Assembly (NCBI GenBank): GCA_034190875.2
Contig: CM067356.1
Coordinates: 67,353,635-67,417,634, forward strand
Length of the DNA: 64,000 nucleotides
From: Urechis unicinctus
Taxonomy: Eukaryota > Annelida > Polychaeta > Xenopneusta > Urechidae
Reading direction: 5' to 3'
Shown: positions 14,641 to 28,739 of the stretch, piece after piece
Numbering within the stretch: position 1 is the stretch's first letter
How the letters are laid out: each line of letters opens with the position of its first letter
Position numbers and translations under genes: made by a program
The notes under the pieces: model-generated
Told to the model about the DNA's origin: nothing
The model's database searches: none
What the model saw: only the letters and a program-made list of their open reading frames with translations

Positions 14641-16200
14641 CAAGTAAACCCCAATCGCTCATGTACCTGTCTGGTTATGTGTTCAAGGTAAATACCGCAT
14701 CTTTAGACTAAAACCCATAAAATATTTTCCGTATAACTTTACATGAATAACCATGTAAATTAGAATGTTGGTGTTGAGAACGTCTCTAGCGGTTCTTAAT
14801 ATAGGATTTGGCCACCATTTGATCCAGTGACGGATCTCTAATGCTCGCAGATTGAAGTAGTGTTTGTGACAAACATGTTACAGACAGGTATCGCAATGAC
14901 TGAAGCAAAGCAAAGTTGTGAACATTCCGATGTCTGTGTTTGCATCAAAATATAAAATATCAAAAAAAAATCCAGTTTATGTAGCACTGTATTAGCATAT
15001 AAACTAAAAAGTTATTCGTGCAAGTATGATGAATATATCAGGGCTGAAATAACTAAGTAAATGTACAGCCTGAGCCGTTGGACAAATATAGCCATTCAGG
15101 GTTCTATGATATAAGTACTGCTACGGCGTGAGACCCATGGAACGAAGCTGCGATAGTGACCGTACGGAAAAAGCATAAACAATGCAGTGGTTCTCATCTA
15201 GATCATACACTAGTGGTGTTCAACGATATAGAAATACAATAATTAGCCTTTTACTATGCATCATTTACTTAACGTAATACGTATATCGGAAATAAGTGGA
15301 TGAGCCGGTTACTAGTTGACGACAATTCAAAGCTACGATTCTCGACTGGAGCAAAACCGGTTGGCTTCATTAAGTACCTCATATGACATTGAATCAAACA
15401 TAGGAATTAAATAAGAACACTTATCTCGCAACACAGGTGCACTGCCATAAAGTGACGAGCCAGTAACCAGTTGACGTCAAGATGTTGCGGTAGCTCAGTC
15501 TTATTCATTGATTGTAAACTCGTCGTTTGAATAGCTGTGCATGTACCCCAGGATGGTTTTCGTTGTTGCCTGAGTTATCTCTTCGAATACCAGAGAGGCA
15601 TCAGGAACGATATTAACGGTTAAATCTGCCGGCAAAACGTTTAAGATTACGTTATTCGTAATGCTACGATGAAGCTTTGAATCGTCGACAGGGATTCGAA
15701 TTGACCGAGGTCCGGTTAATCATTGTCAGTCATCTTTGTGTGGCGAATTGTTCGCTGACATGGAATCGATTCTTGAAGAAAACCACTTGATTTGTTGTTC
15801 CGAGTTTAATTGTATTCAAAAAGAAATATCATTAAAGTTTGATTATGATTCATGTTTTTAGCATATTATGCAAAGAGACTAAATATCAACGACTTTGGCT
15901 GATAAATGTGTTGTTATGATACATGCAGCCCATGGAATGGTTCAATTGTTGTAATGGGTTTACTGAACGAAACGCCATTTTTTTACAACTGACCGCAAGA
16001 AGCAATTGCCACTGCGAAATTGTGACATAAAATTAAACCTAACCGTCACAACGAGAACCCTAAATGTAACGACCTAAATAACACGTTGTTGCAATATCAC
16101 GCAAAACTGGGTTATTGCTTTCTATGTCTGCACACAAGTCGCTACCTTATCTATACAAGCCAGTTGAACCAATGAAAAAAGTTCTTTTCCAACGCAAAAG
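14640..16200 (+). repeat. Module A, left arm copy
   Basis: About 1.5 kb, collinear with 42.83-41.15 kb on the other strand. The anchor around GAGCCGGTTACTAGTTGACGACAA... (15302 on) is an almost perfect match to 42.15-42.19 kb reversed. It is also similar in direct orientation to 49.9-50.35 kb. Confidence 0.8.
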
Positions 16201-16236
16201 TAATGACACGAAGTGTGCAAAACAATACCAATATTG

Positions 16237-16720
16237 AGTGTGCTATGAACTATTTAACCAGGTTTATCGTATCTTTTGTTATCTAAGGATATAACTATGT
16301 GCTTATTATAATTGGAAAACTTCCACACAAAAGTTACCTATCCATTCATTAAGAAATCTGTGACTCGTCAGCAATGAAAGAAACCTCTTTAATCTTTTGA
16401 ACAAATGTCCAACTTATTGCATCGAGATGTACGAGTGTTACCCTCAATAACGCAAATCATAGTCTAGTGCCTTTGTTAAATTTTCATCTAATATTACGGA
16501 TTAGAATTCTCCGTGGTACCACTGCCATTTACAACGTTAATATTGTCGGAAGAATTGCCACAGGAGCAGACATCGTAACAATGATAAGAATAAGCCAAAT
16601 GATTAGAATAGCAAACATGCGCCACGTTTATATGCACCAGTCGCAAAACCATAGGGAGAAACGTTTCATATTCAGGAAGCAGATTGGATTGGTTATATCT
16701 AATGGTTAATGGATGAACTG
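16237..16720 (+). repeat. Module U, spacer-edge copy
   Basis: Direct repeat of 62863-63310 at about 85 percent identity. Exact words include ATTGCATCGAGATGTACGAG and GGAGCAGACATCGTAACAAT. More distant relatives lie at 4.75-4.95 kb and 55.50-55.75 kb. There the region coding on the opposite sense forms a short hydrophobic open frame (with SIVALVAF and PTIF), suggesting a relic of a membrane protein segment; no family is recognised. Confidence 0.85.
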
Positions 16721-17489
16721 TTATACTAATGAAATCGCAGATGGGTCAGACACTTACGCCCAAGTGTTAAAGTATTTGTTGCTATTCGAAATGTATTTAA
16801 ATTACAGGATAACTCGACCTTCTGATGATTTCGAGATTTAGCAGTCAGACAGATTAATGAACAAGTATCAAAGTTCTGCATGGAAGGTACAAAATTGCAT
16901 CTCAGAGTTGAAGCTAGAATGTTAACAGTTTTGTGTCGTATAGGACAAAATATGTTACATTTATACTTCTCCTTTGCTTGCATCCAAATATACATTTATC
17001 TAAATATGTCATAGATTACCATTACTTAATTTCTTTATGACTGCCTAGGGTAGAAAGGAAGCAAGCATCTTGCTTTACTCAGTTGCGTAGTAATCTTAGA
17101 TGTTACCGCATGCACAACAAACAGACTATTACTGTTAGTGAACAGCCTCTACAAAATTCGCGCAATTCGCAGATGCGCCATTAAAAAAGAAGATATATAT
17201 CGTTTATAACATACTGTCAACAGTTTAAAGCCCTTTGTGAATCTTTTGTTCTAGTTGTCCATTAGATCGACGGAACCGCGGTGTCACAAACTATTTGTTC
17301 ATTAAATGATCTATTCGTTAATGCCCCTATTCGCCATCTATTCAACATTACCGATCCAAATCGTATTTTCACACGCGCATGAACATTTATTTTCATAGTT
17401 TTTAGCGTATCCATTAGACATTACGCAAATATGTAAACCCTGAAGGGATTTATATTCTATAGATCAGCTACAGGGGGATAAATATGTTT
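16721..17489. other. No gene recognised
   Basis: Unique AT-rich sequence between module U and module T. Nothing supportable is seen. Confidence 0.5.
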
Positions 17490-18000
17490 TTTAAATATCG
17501 GCGACAAGAATTTTCTTCCACTGCCCACTCGACGACGTGACTGGCCAGCAAAGTCTGAAGAAGATGACATCATCAGCGACGCAATGACTGTGCTAAATAG
17601 CTTGTAGCTGCATCCTTGCCACATAACTATTCCTGAAGGAACGTGCTCTATTTAGATAAGTGATCGGGGTGGCGACATAACGGACAGACGCCCACAGATA
17701 ATCGGCTACTAGCACCTTCGCATGATACCAGCCGGTCATACATTGACGTCACAGGCAGCAGGATTCGAATCAAGGCTTTAGTTCCTTACCTCTATTAATG
17801 AAGCGATTTTGACGAAGCGATCCCATAAGTCTGTTCTAAACGCTTAATCATACCTCAGGGACTGCAAATAAAGAGAACGCAGGCAATGTTTCGGGTCCTA
17901 CAAATCTTGTTTGCACAAAATGCGCTATTTAAAACATGCTGTAGAAGATTTTATGGCTTATTGATTTGCGTTTTCGCTTCATTGCGAGGTAAATAGCCGA
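17490..18000 (-). repeat. Module T partial copy in the spacer
   Basis: Same orientation as the right-arm T units and aligns to about 53.19-53.70 kb. Shared landmarks are GCGACAAG, ACGACGTGACT, AAAGTCTGA, GATAATCGGC and TGACGTCACAGG. It lacks the subrepeat half. Confidence 0.75.
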
Positions 18001-18379
18001 ACTGTTTTGTAAGCCGATAGGTGCATAGGGTGCTTTCAAAACTGATTAATTTCTCGAACCGTCGTCCCAACACAAAAACGTATCCTCACCATCTACATCG
18101 ACTGTGTTGCAGCATACACTTGTCGTATTACTGATATAAACTGGTGATTGTCGTCTCTGTGGTTATACTATATCTCATCGACCGGTCAAAGTTTAGTCTT
18201 CAATGAACTTAGAGGACACATATCGGACAGATGCTGTCGCATTAGCCAAGTAATTTTGCAACTCATCCATTTTTTTATGGATTCCTAATCACCGTTTCAG
18301 CATCAAAGCATCTATGTTAATTAAACACGAATCGCATATTCGGTTGATAATTTAATGAGTGAATGGTTTGTGCGACACA

Positions 18380-18475
18380 ACATCATCATTCATCACCATC
18401 GTTATCTTCATAATCATCATCATCATCATCAACATCATTATCATCATCATAATCAGCATCATAATCATCATCAGT
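18380..18475 (-). repeat. (ATC)n microsatellite, interrupted
   Basis: An ATC-rich tract (GAT on the minus strand) following sequence that resembles the right-arm context near 55.1-55.3 kb (TTTAGTCTTCAA, GGACAGATG). This suggests it is a further decayed copy of that module. Confidence 0.85.
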
Positions 18476-18479
18476 AGTT

Positions 18480-19500
18480 TATCGTAGTCACAGTGTGCAA
18501 TAAATACTGATAATATTGGTCTACGAATTGTTTTTATACCGATGAAATCGCGTAGCATGCAACTTTTATTTACTACTTTTGCACGTTGTTGAAACCATGC
18601 ATTATATGATTAGAGTAATATACCCAGTAGCCTGATGGGTGGATATATGTTTAACTATATGCGACTCAGACAACGTAAGTATGATGCCGAAAAATGCTTT
18701 CGCAGTTTGGTATATAGAGCACATAATGATGTGAGCAGCATGCCAAAAAAGCCAAAAGTAATTACAGCTGGCACCAACGTAAACCTACTCCTTTACGACA
18801 AGAACTCTAAATGATACGATCTGGTTAGCACGATGTTAGGACGACACGCAATTGCGTTGGTGTATTGATTGTTAGCATACAAGCGGCCACTAAATGCATG
18901 AAAGCTAGCCCGTCCAATAAAAAAAGTATTATGTTATCACAAATGAATATTTTGCAAAATTATCATTTCATTATTGTTAATTATCATTTTATACGTGTAG
19001 CTCATTTCATTGTCGATGGTGAATAAACAAAACCTGCATTGAGTAAAGACTATTTAAGTGCTTTCAATACTCGGATCCACCTATATAATAAAATGCTTCA
19101 TTGGTTTTTTATGGCACAGGATCCACATAATTGGGGAAAATAACTACGAATCATTACAAATATACAAACGCTGTATATCGATTTCAATAGTTTCATAGTA
19201 TATGTATCACTATTTCAAATACAGTAATCCTCGCAGGCGTATTTATTCAGAATCGCAAGCAAGTGTGCTATCCTCGGTAACTACAGCCTTGGTTTCGTTT
19301 ATACTCCGCACAGTCTTACTGCTTCTTGTATGAACGTTATCACAGAGAAACAGGCAAGCCTCTGTCTGTGGTAGGTAAATATACTTCTGACAGCGTTTGA
19401 TCAATAGGAGCCCCAGACAAGTCAAATGTCTTGAACAATAAGGTTGCAGCACTGGATGCTGCGCTTCGTATGGCAAGCACCTTTGACAATGATCATATAT
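18480..19500. other. No gene recognised
   Basis: AT-rich. A weak resemblance near 18.77-18.86 kb to the end of module A (AGAACTCTAAATGA) is the only structure seen. Confidence 0.45.
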
Positions 19501-20690
19501 TATCATTAAAATATGCACTCGGATCCATCGATTAGGTTTTATGCCATGCGGTAAAAATATTATACCACCTCATAAGTTTCTTACTGCATATTGATTGGCT
19601 TAGTTCTTCCAAAAACACAGTTTCACGCAAACCATTATTAATGTTTGTTTTATTTATTGAACAAATAAACTATCATGAGCAAGCTATTATATCAAACAGT
19701 TTACTCTATTCATTAGTAGACAAATCGCGCCAGCTTGGTTGCTTTGGGGAGGATTGACTCTCTTACTTTATTTGTTACAGATATTGTCGCTTTCTGTTAA
19801 TGAGAGATTGATAGTAAGGGACCCTAAAAAGCACTATAATCATTGACATTAATTAATTTATCTCGACCATTCCATCTTAGTGTATGATGAAAGCAGCCAT
19901 TACGTGTATAAGACAGGTAGGCGAGAATAAGAGCGGCGCATTGCAAGCAAAACTCCACAGCCGCTGTGCGTTATGCAGCATTCAGTACATAAAATGGATT
20001 GAGGCCGCCTGTTATATTTGTACTTTCGACGGCACGCGCATATTGAAAAACTGCGGGAGACATTTGAATATAATTACCCCTTTTAAGCGACCTTTATATC
20101 CCGCGTCAGCGATGTGCGTGTTGAATAACAATCACGTTTTGTTTTCGTGTTTGACCATACTACAACCACTCCCCTATAATTGACCATGTAACCAACACCG
20201 TTTTGTTGGAGGCTGCATGGAGACAAAATCATATGGTATATGCTTGTTCTGGTCATTTCGACATGATAATTGTGCAGATGGTCGTGCAACCATGATGACA
20301 TAGCAAATATTCAAATCTGCGGTGATGAGACAGACTGCTTAACCACCCGGTCACCCGATATACCAACTACGCTAACACAAGAAATGGTGTACTCAAATTG
20401 GATATGCATCTGTTGGAATTTCCAATACTTTGACGTGGCAAAATAACATCGCTTGAATAAATCCCCAGCAATAATTGCTTCGGTACAGCGTACATAAAGC
20501 TGAAGTTCCACAGCAATAAGCTCGTGGAACATAAAATGTTGTAGCCTTGATTTAGCTGAATATAATGACCTCATATATCCCAGATATTTACAAGGTATAA
20601 TCCCTATGGGAAAAACCTTGAACTTAACCAGCGAAATGTGTATATAAAGGCTGAACGAATTATCAAGCACTAGGTGAGGTTTTCCAGCAC
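19500..20690 (+). repeat. Module R copy with its 5' neighbour modules
   Basis: 19.50-19.88 kb matches 61.32-61.6 kb and 59.6-59.8 kb (GATAGTAAGGGACCC, ATTCCATCTTAG). 19.88-20.30 kb matches the R modules. 20.30-20.69 kb matches 21.85-22.19 kb (AATAAGCTCGTGGAACAT, GAGATATTTACAAAGTATAATCCC-type words). The order of parts is the same as at 61.3-61.8 kb. Confidence 0.65.
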
Positions 20691-20711
20691 TAGTGAGGGT
20701 TTTTTGATCGA

Positions 20712-20985
<274 letters not shown>

Positions 20986-20987
20986 AT

Positions 20988-21440
20988 TAGCACGAACGCG
21001 ACCTTAAGTGGACAAACCGCCAACCTTTCGTGGACTTGAATCCACGAAAGGATATACCAATATCTCCACATAAAGTCAACGCACTAATTGAAAATGTTTT
21101 GATTTGACCATTCCAATATGATACTCTAATGTTAGTAACGTACAAAAATAATTTTTCACGGGTGATTTCTTTGATCTTGAATAAAATATCGAAATAAAAT
21201 TTTAGCAACTAACCATTCGTTGACATAACACGCAAACCTCAATATCTTCCATTCCACCATATACACTTCGACCCAAATTGCCGAAATAATGCTTTATGAT
21301 GTGTGTTGAATATGTTTATTCAAAAAAAATTGAATATTAGATTTGTTTGAAAAATTTCATTTCCGAAATCTTTATTTTTCTCCCTATTCATTAATCTGCA
21401 ACATTGAATGTAGACGAATGGTTGGAGTCGACGAATGCTT
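20988..21440 (+). mobile_element. Hairpin-bearing repeat element beside (TA)n, copy 1
   Basis: About 450 bp, near 88 percent identical to 30605-31302 by eye. It starts with TTAGCACGAACGCGACC directly after a (TA)n block. It has a perfect 11-bp inverted repeat with a 6-base loop (CCTTTCGTGGA at 21024-21034, TCCACGAAAGG at 21041-21051). It ends near GAATGGTTGGAGTC. No protein is encoded, so it is probably a non-autonomous transposable element. Confidence 0.65.
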
Positions 21441-21552
21441 GCTCTGTACCTGCCAGATTGTTGCTCGTCAATGCTACATTGTATTCTGTGCATTTTGAGG
21501 GCCTAGGAGTGCGCTTATGACAAGATTTGTGTTTGGGTTTGAATACCTTCAC

Positions 21553-21592
21553 ATCGTCATCATCATCATCATCATCATCAATATCATCATGA
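21553..21592 (-). repeat. Short (ATC)n microsatellite
   Basis: About 11 ATC triplets with one interruption, just after hairpin element copy 1. Confidence 0.9.
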
Positions 21593-21849
21593 GTTGTAGT
21601 TAACCATAGTCACCTCGTGTAATACATGATACAAAGTGAAATATTGTTATGTTGTATTACTGTATATGTGATCTCAAAAGGCACAAGTTAGAAATTACTA
21701 CTTACCTTCATAGCGATTTTAAATTATTAGCTGTAACAGCATACCCTTTACACGCCGTGTGGTGGTCTCGCTTCATTACATGGTAGTCAACGGATGGTAG
21801 TTAGTATGGTCACAAAGGCTTGTTTTGTGTATTTGGAAAAAAAAAGAAA

Positions 21850-22190
21850 TATTCATATCTGCGAGAATTCGATGTACCACTCAACAACCTTGTCATCATT
21901 TTTAGCAACTGTGCTATAACAGGAAATTGTGTAAAACAACACAGCTTAAATAGTTCCCTTGCTATAATTGCGTCGGTACATCATACAAGAAGCCGTCATT
22001 GCTGTGTAATAAGCTCGTGGAACATCAATCGTATTGGGCTGGATTAACCTCGATATAGATGACCTCATCAGTCCGAGATATTTACAAAGTATAATCCCCA
22101 CGGGGAAAAAAACTTGATCTATAAATTAGCGAAAAATGAGCATGAAATGGGAACAAATTGTATGGCACTTGGTGATATATTTCAACACGA
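21850..22190 (+). repeat. Direct copy of the R-tail module
   Basis: Diverged direct repeat of 20.38-20.69 kb, with the (TA)n block and the hairpin element lying between the two copies. Confidence 0.65.
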
Positions 22191-22372
22191 GTGCCGTTGA
22201 CCACATAAAACATATTACCTGATCAAAATATATTTTGTTCAGAGAAAAAAAACAATAGTATTAGATTTATTACTGCTTTGTCAATGGTTCTAGATCTAGC
22301 AAAAAGTTCAATCGATATCATGGAACATTATCAATGATATAATCGTTCGTACATATGTTATATACGCAAAAT

Positions 22373-22375
22373 ATG

Positions 22376-22461
<86 letters not shown>

Positions 22462-22856
22462 CTATATATATATATATGTACATATATACATATACATGTA
22501 TATATACATATATATAAATATACATATATTTATGTATATATATGAATATATATATATATATGTATATCTATGTATATATATAGGTATGTATATGTGTATA
22601 TATATATGTATATATGTATATCTATTTATATTTATATATATATGCACCTATATACTTATATTTATATATGTATGTATATATATGCCTGTTTATGTGTATA
22701 TATATATACATGTATAAATATATATATATATATAAATATATCTTTATATATATATATATATATATATACTATATATATATATATATCTATATCTATCTGT
22801 TATATCTGTATATCTCTCTATATATATAGATATGTACGTATATAAATAGTTACGTA

Positions 22857-22916
<60 letters not shown>

Positions 22917-23137
22917 TATATATATATACGTATATGTATATATATATATATATACGTATATCTATATATATGTATATATATATCTCCCTATATATAAATA
23001 TATATTATATATCTGAATATATCTTTTCTACTGTATATGTATATATCTATCTATATATATATATATATATATATATGTACGTATATATATATATATATAT
23101 ACCTCTATATTTATATATTATATATGTTTGTATATAC

Positions 23138-23213
<76 letters not shown>

Positions 23214-23290
23214 GTATATATATATATATATTATATATATATATACGTTATGTAATATATTTGACATATATATTATATATAATATATAAG
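22373..23290 (+). repeat. (TA)n block, about 0.9 kb, degenerate
   Basis: TA-rich with scattered C and G. Long frames of Tyr-Ile repeats are open on both strands only because TATA codons contain no stops. Confidence 0.97.
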
Positions 23291-23329
23291 GTTTGTTTAT
23301 GAATGTTGCACTCAATGTAACTGTTTTAC

Positions 23330-23635
23330 GTTCAGCGCAGACATCGGGTTCAAATAATAGTATTTTCCATTGATGATTATGATGCGGAATAATACTAATG
23401 AGCTATGACATAAATTATTATTTGCCAGAATATGTTCTTGACAGTAGCTATAAATTTTATCCTTATTCCAACGTGCCGAACGACAATAGACAAGGTGGGC
23501 GTTCAGCGCAGACATCGGGTTCAAATAATGTATTTTCATTGTGATTTGATGCGGATACTAATGAGCTATGACCATTTGCCAGAATATGTTCTTGATAGCT
23601 ATAAATTTTATGCAATGCGAACGAACAAGGTGGGC
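23330..23635 (+). repeat. Unequal tandem duplication, 171 and 135 bp units
   Basis: Both units start GTTCAGCGCAGACATCGGGTTC (23330 and 23501) and end AAGGTGGGC. Unit 1 is 36 bp longer through several scattered small insertions, while the remaining bases are almost identical. It follows directly on the 0.9-kb TA-rich block. Confidence 0.85.
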
Positions 23636-23639
23636 GTGC

Positions 23640-26600
23640 AATGCCACGTTCTGAACCATGATAGATGGTCGCACTGGTGATAAATATGATAGCGTATATT
23701 CGAAATATTTATTTCAGCTACCAATAATGCAATTAAAGTTTATCAATCATATCAAACATGGATAATATGCGCGTTCATTACTCACTAACACTCTAGCTGC
23801 ACCTAAAGTATCCGATATTACTGGTAATGAGTTCTTTCTTTTGCGGCGTTTTTTATGCTGAATTGGAACCAACCATTTGGATTTAATTGATTGAATAATG
23901 TATCACTGTTAATAAATTGTATATGCGATTAAGCAAATTACATCAACTTCCCGGCTTGCTTTTTTCAATCAGAGATTAGACACAAAAAGGACAAAGAATA
24001 AAACGTTTCATATCGAGTGCCTTTTATTGCTCGAAGGTTATTTCCTTTGTGTGATGTACCTCGGGCCTCATAAGCCTAGCTACGATATCAAGACGCATTG
24101 TAACAAAAAGTAAAGCAACTTTTCCAAGTGTGACCTTTTCCGACCGACTATATGCCGGCAACGTTTCCCTGTCCGCTCAATCCTTATTAATGCCTCCTGG
24201 AGCACGCGATTGCATAAAAAATTCCAATTGAATAATAACTGTACAGCAGAAAGACCGAATCAGAATTCTGCTTTTAGCAGTTGGAATAATACTTTCATCA
24301 TATATGCATTGTAGCTGGGAGTATAATATGTTATTTTGACATTAGCTCCTTTTTCGATATTACGCGTTGACGTTGCTAAAAAAGCCATTGCAGTGTTCGA
24401 ATGTGATAGTTTTATCTCGTATTTATCATTCATTTATAATATGTCGAAAACATCTATGATATATATAGAAATGATTCATAGAAATGTGAAAGCAGAATTA
24501 GTGCTTTAGCCATTATGGATGTTACAATTTTGCTATTCTCAGTGTATATATGCCTATCCATACACAATGCAACGTAATACCCTAGCTCAAAATTATAATG
24601 GCTACAACACATGCATTGAGTATTACAAAATGTGCTGTAAATGTTGAATTCAAAATGCCTATAGACAATATATGAATGTCAGATAAAAATCACATTTTAG
24701 TCCTGGTCGCTTTCTAAATATGAACAATCGTTATGCTATGTTGGGAAATAATAACTTCACATTACACATGCCAGTAAATAATGGATAGCATTTACCAGCC
24801 ATAGCTCTAAACTGTTTCCCAAGGTTGGCCATGCCTTGTGCTATTGCCTTTAGTTAATTACATCATTTCTCCAGCGCATAATCAGGTGCTTTGCTGATAC
24901 TATGAATCGTCTGATAAACCGGAATATTACATGCGAGGTCATTAAGTATGACTTAATATGGGATATATACATTTATAAATAGAAAACACCCTATATCGTT
25001 TTGACGCGGGAATATTATACGACCGATGTCTTTTTGCTTAACAGATTTGATTATGTTTGTTTCATAGATAGGAAAATAAAATTAGCAGCAACACTATATG
25101 ATATTTGCGGCTCGAACGTTCCAGACTGATCGCTAGAAGGAAGTACCTTATAAGTTTCTGGTACCATTTAGCAACACCGTCGCATTACAATTTGTTTAAA
25201 CAGGCATAAGTACAGAGTCCAGGCACACGCTGTAATATGGGCACACAGAAAGCGAGGCATAAACCATGCAAAACATTTATAGCAATGTCAGTGTCGTCCA
25301 AGCAGGACCGATCTCACTGATTTGTAAAGGTTCCTTATCAAGCGTTGTCGATTCGTTTTATGTCAAACTTTATTTTTAAAAGATCTTCTTATGCCTTCAT
25401 TGACCATGCGTCCCATTGGCTAAATAAAAATGGAAGCTTATCCTGTTTCATGTATTTCGGTAGGGGATGACACTGAGAGGCTTGGCTTTCATTGTGTTAA
25501 TTAAGCGAGTAATTCTGCTTCACAATGCACAGTGCACTGATGATCAATCATCTTTTACGCAGATTAGTAAACTGCCCAGTAGGATGTATCCATCGCCGCA
25601 ACACCTCATACCACGCGGCTTCAATATATTTGGTTAACTCAATCATAGCCTTGTGTTCTTGATCAAGGCCGAACTGAACGATTTGAGTGCCTTGTGTGTT
25701 TGTCAATTCACGTCGTCGGAATAAAAATGCCGCTAATGGGGTATCAGTGATTCAACAACTCCCTACATAAAAACGCCTCTCAGTCGCTTTAGACAAAAAG
25801 CAAAAACATTGCACGTTTATTTCCCCTTGCACTTATCTTCACACCCCGCTTAATTATATCTAGCTCTCGGATAAAAAGTACAGTATTGAACACATTTTCC
25901 GCATGTAATGGCAATGTCATCATCTGATAACGGCATGTCGTTCAATTACCAAATTAATATGATGATGCTGATTGCTAATCGTGTTCATAATCGATTAGTT
26001 TGCATGTCCTGAAAAGTACGAACTTAGTCAATCAGCTTATCGTCTGATGAATCGAGGCTATGTAGTATGACAATGTATTGATGCAAATTTGGCACTAATT
26101 TTACGTATAGTCGCCTCAGAAATTAACATGGTTATCTGGGTCAGAGCAAATTATGCCTTTAGGCAATTAAAATAAATCACGATATGTCATATTAAATAAG
26201 CATATAAATCTTCCGGGAATAGCAGAAGCCGTTTGAGATTAAAGGACTGATCGCATGGCAACTAACAAATGCGAGATGCATATATTTGAAAGTCAAATTA
26301 TTTGTCAATAATGGATAAATAGGCTTTTGTAGGAACAATACGCAGCTAAGAATATGGCGCATATGTACATATCTTTATGTATATACTGACTTATATATAT
26401 CTACCACGATACGAATCGAATTTTCCATAACGATATATAAGATTTAAGTAATCTATTCCAGTAAACATCGAATAATTAAAGTTCGTCTTTCCAGACACAT
26501 AAAGACAACATGATATATAAATATGTCTCCGAATTTGTTATCTTATGTAAACGCCCATCGAATATCAGATTACTCATGTCGTACGTGGTTTAATCTAAAT

Positions 26601-28380
26601 GAGCCGGTGTTTGTTAAAAACTCGCCGGGATATTGTCCCCCAGATAAAGCGTCTGTTAAACGTAACGTTGTACCAGATTTATAAATAAACTATGCATCAG
26701 GTCATTCTTGTAGTTGTTGATCACATCGCTGTATCAACATTATAACGAAAGGAAACGTACTAGAAATTATATATAAATGCTTTGGTAAATAGCTTTAATC
26801 AATTTAAATGGATAATGCAAACTTCGGGATAACATAATAACAGCAATATATAAAACCTATTCCCATTTTCCCGATATTACCTGTTTAATTGTCACATCGT
26901 GCAATTAAACCACACGCAGCAGTTTGAAATTACTCCATCAGCCTCTCTATTAGTGGCTCCTACCCTGTTTCTGTCAACAGGTTCGGACCCCTATGTGAGA
27001 CAGGGAGTTTCACGAAGATATACCGTCAACCATGATGCCGAAGATAATTATCATCAGGATTGTCTTATAGCAAAAACAAGTGTCGAAGGCAATCTGAGCT
27101 AACAGTAATTACACGTGATCAACAAATGATTCATGGTTGTGCATCTTAATAAATACGGTAATAATCAAGCTTGGGAAAGACAAGCCTCCGTATAACTATC
27201 ATGTGGGTGGCACAATGTCGCTCAAAGAGCACGGAACGGCAATCATAACGGGTTCAAGTCACGTGCAACTCAGTGATTTTTTCTGAGGGTAACAAAAGGC
27301 ACACTTGCGCTCTTCTTGTGGATGGGAAATCATAAGAGATGGCACAGGATAATGAGTACATACTGTCATGTAAGCCTACACGTAGTCCACTGAGTTAGGA
27401 GGGGAGCAGTTGTGCTAGAGTAGCTTCTTGTCAAAGCATGTTTGAGGTAAAGCGTCCGGGTCGATAATGGGCAGCATTAATCTATAATATATCCCGAATG
27501 TGGCAAACGCGTCTAAAATTCGTTGTGTGAACGTTTTCCTTAGGCAATCGATACAAGAGCCGTCTTCACCCATCCAAGTCAATTGGTCGCTTTATAAACT
27601 TGGCTGGTGAATCCCAAAAAAGCTTTTAAAAGGATAATCAATATATATCATATTGGAATAAGCTTCTGTGTAATTGCCTGCGTCGTATGATTGATATATC
27701 ATTAACTCCAAGCAAGTCGATTTCATAAGCGATGGCAAAATCTCGTTGCCATGTAACTGTCACTTGAATACCAGTTGGCTGATGGATAATTCATAACGAG
27801 CTTGGTGTTATGGAACATACCGCAGTCCCATGAATGGCCAATATGCTCTTGTTTGCATAAAGCACGACAACCGACGCATCCTTTGGCACTTGATGTGTCT
27901 GTTTAATGACCTTTGCTACGGATAAGCAGATGTTTAGGGAAAACATAATGTGAGAATATACCAATAAACCACACTAGTATCGTAGACCACACAATATATT
28001 GTACCCCTTGTCCAGCGTTAGCTTTAAACATTTATCATTAAAATAAAGAACGGAGTCGCAGCTTTCCGATCTCTCATAATGAGATCAAATTTGTCGTAGC
28101 GTGCCCTTTCAATGTTTGTAGGTTTAGTTGTACACAGCCGCGCCACAAATACACTTTCTCGTACAATAATTACATTATCAATGCGCTATGGGGAAAAGGC
28201 TGGTATATGACCATGGCAACGTATCATCGATCATAATTAAGCGCAGCAATAGGAATATGATTAAAGAATGGTTCGATGGAGATTGCTACAAATAGAATTT
28301 GCATTTTGAATACGACGAGGCCGCTACAAGCTTGGTATTCTATTGGCTGAGTTAAATGTCATTCGGCGTAGCTATATATT
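23640..28380. other. Long stretch without recognised genes
   Basis: 4.7 kb of AT-rich sequence with only short open frames. The SINE-like element at 27.2-27.56 kb is the only feature supported. No match to the arm modules was noticed, so this may be the most nearly unique part of the spacer. Confidence 0.45.
27195..27560 (+). mobile_element. tRNA-derived SINE-like element
   Basis: A-box-like TGGCACAATGTCG (27208-27220) and B box GGTTCAAGTCA (27251-27261, 10 of 11) stand at tRNA-like spacing. The head resembles animal tRNA-derived SINEs in its GGGTGGC start. The 3' limit is uncertain, and no target-site duplication could be fixed. Confidence 0.5.
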
Positions 28381-28389
28381 TACACACAC

Positions 28390-28395
28390 ACGCAC

Positions 28396-28463
<68 letters not shown>

Positions 28464-28508
28464 GCATATATATATACAAATATATATATATACATATATA
28501 TATATATT

Positions 28509-28571
<63 letters not shown>

Positions 28572-28572
28572 G

Positions 28573-28607
<35 letters not shown>
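28390..28607 (+). repeat. (TA)n block ending in (TG)n
   Basis: Perfect and near-perfect TA runs changing to about ten TG units at 28587-28607. It lies just upstream of module R. Confidence 0.97.
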
Positions 28608-28739
28608 CACTGCTGTTAGAACGACATCAATTCCCGTGTAATGCAGTGCATCTCTTGTGAGAGTACTCAGTCCGAGTATCATGGCTACAAAGCAAAATGA
28701 ATAAGTGATTTACACAGCATGCAACAAATTATACAATGT

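Noticed and set aside
17740..17790. B-box-like GATTCGAATCC on the minus strand of the module T copy, suggesting a SINE
   Set aside because: No A box stands at the expected distance, and the other T copies lack the motif, so module T is not called tRNA-derived.
22355..23315. Long Tyr-Ile repeat open frames on both strands (also at 28.4, 30.3, 31.6, 37.4, 51.2 and 57.0 kb)
   Set aside because: (TA)n cannot contain a stop in these frames, so the openness is a composition effect.
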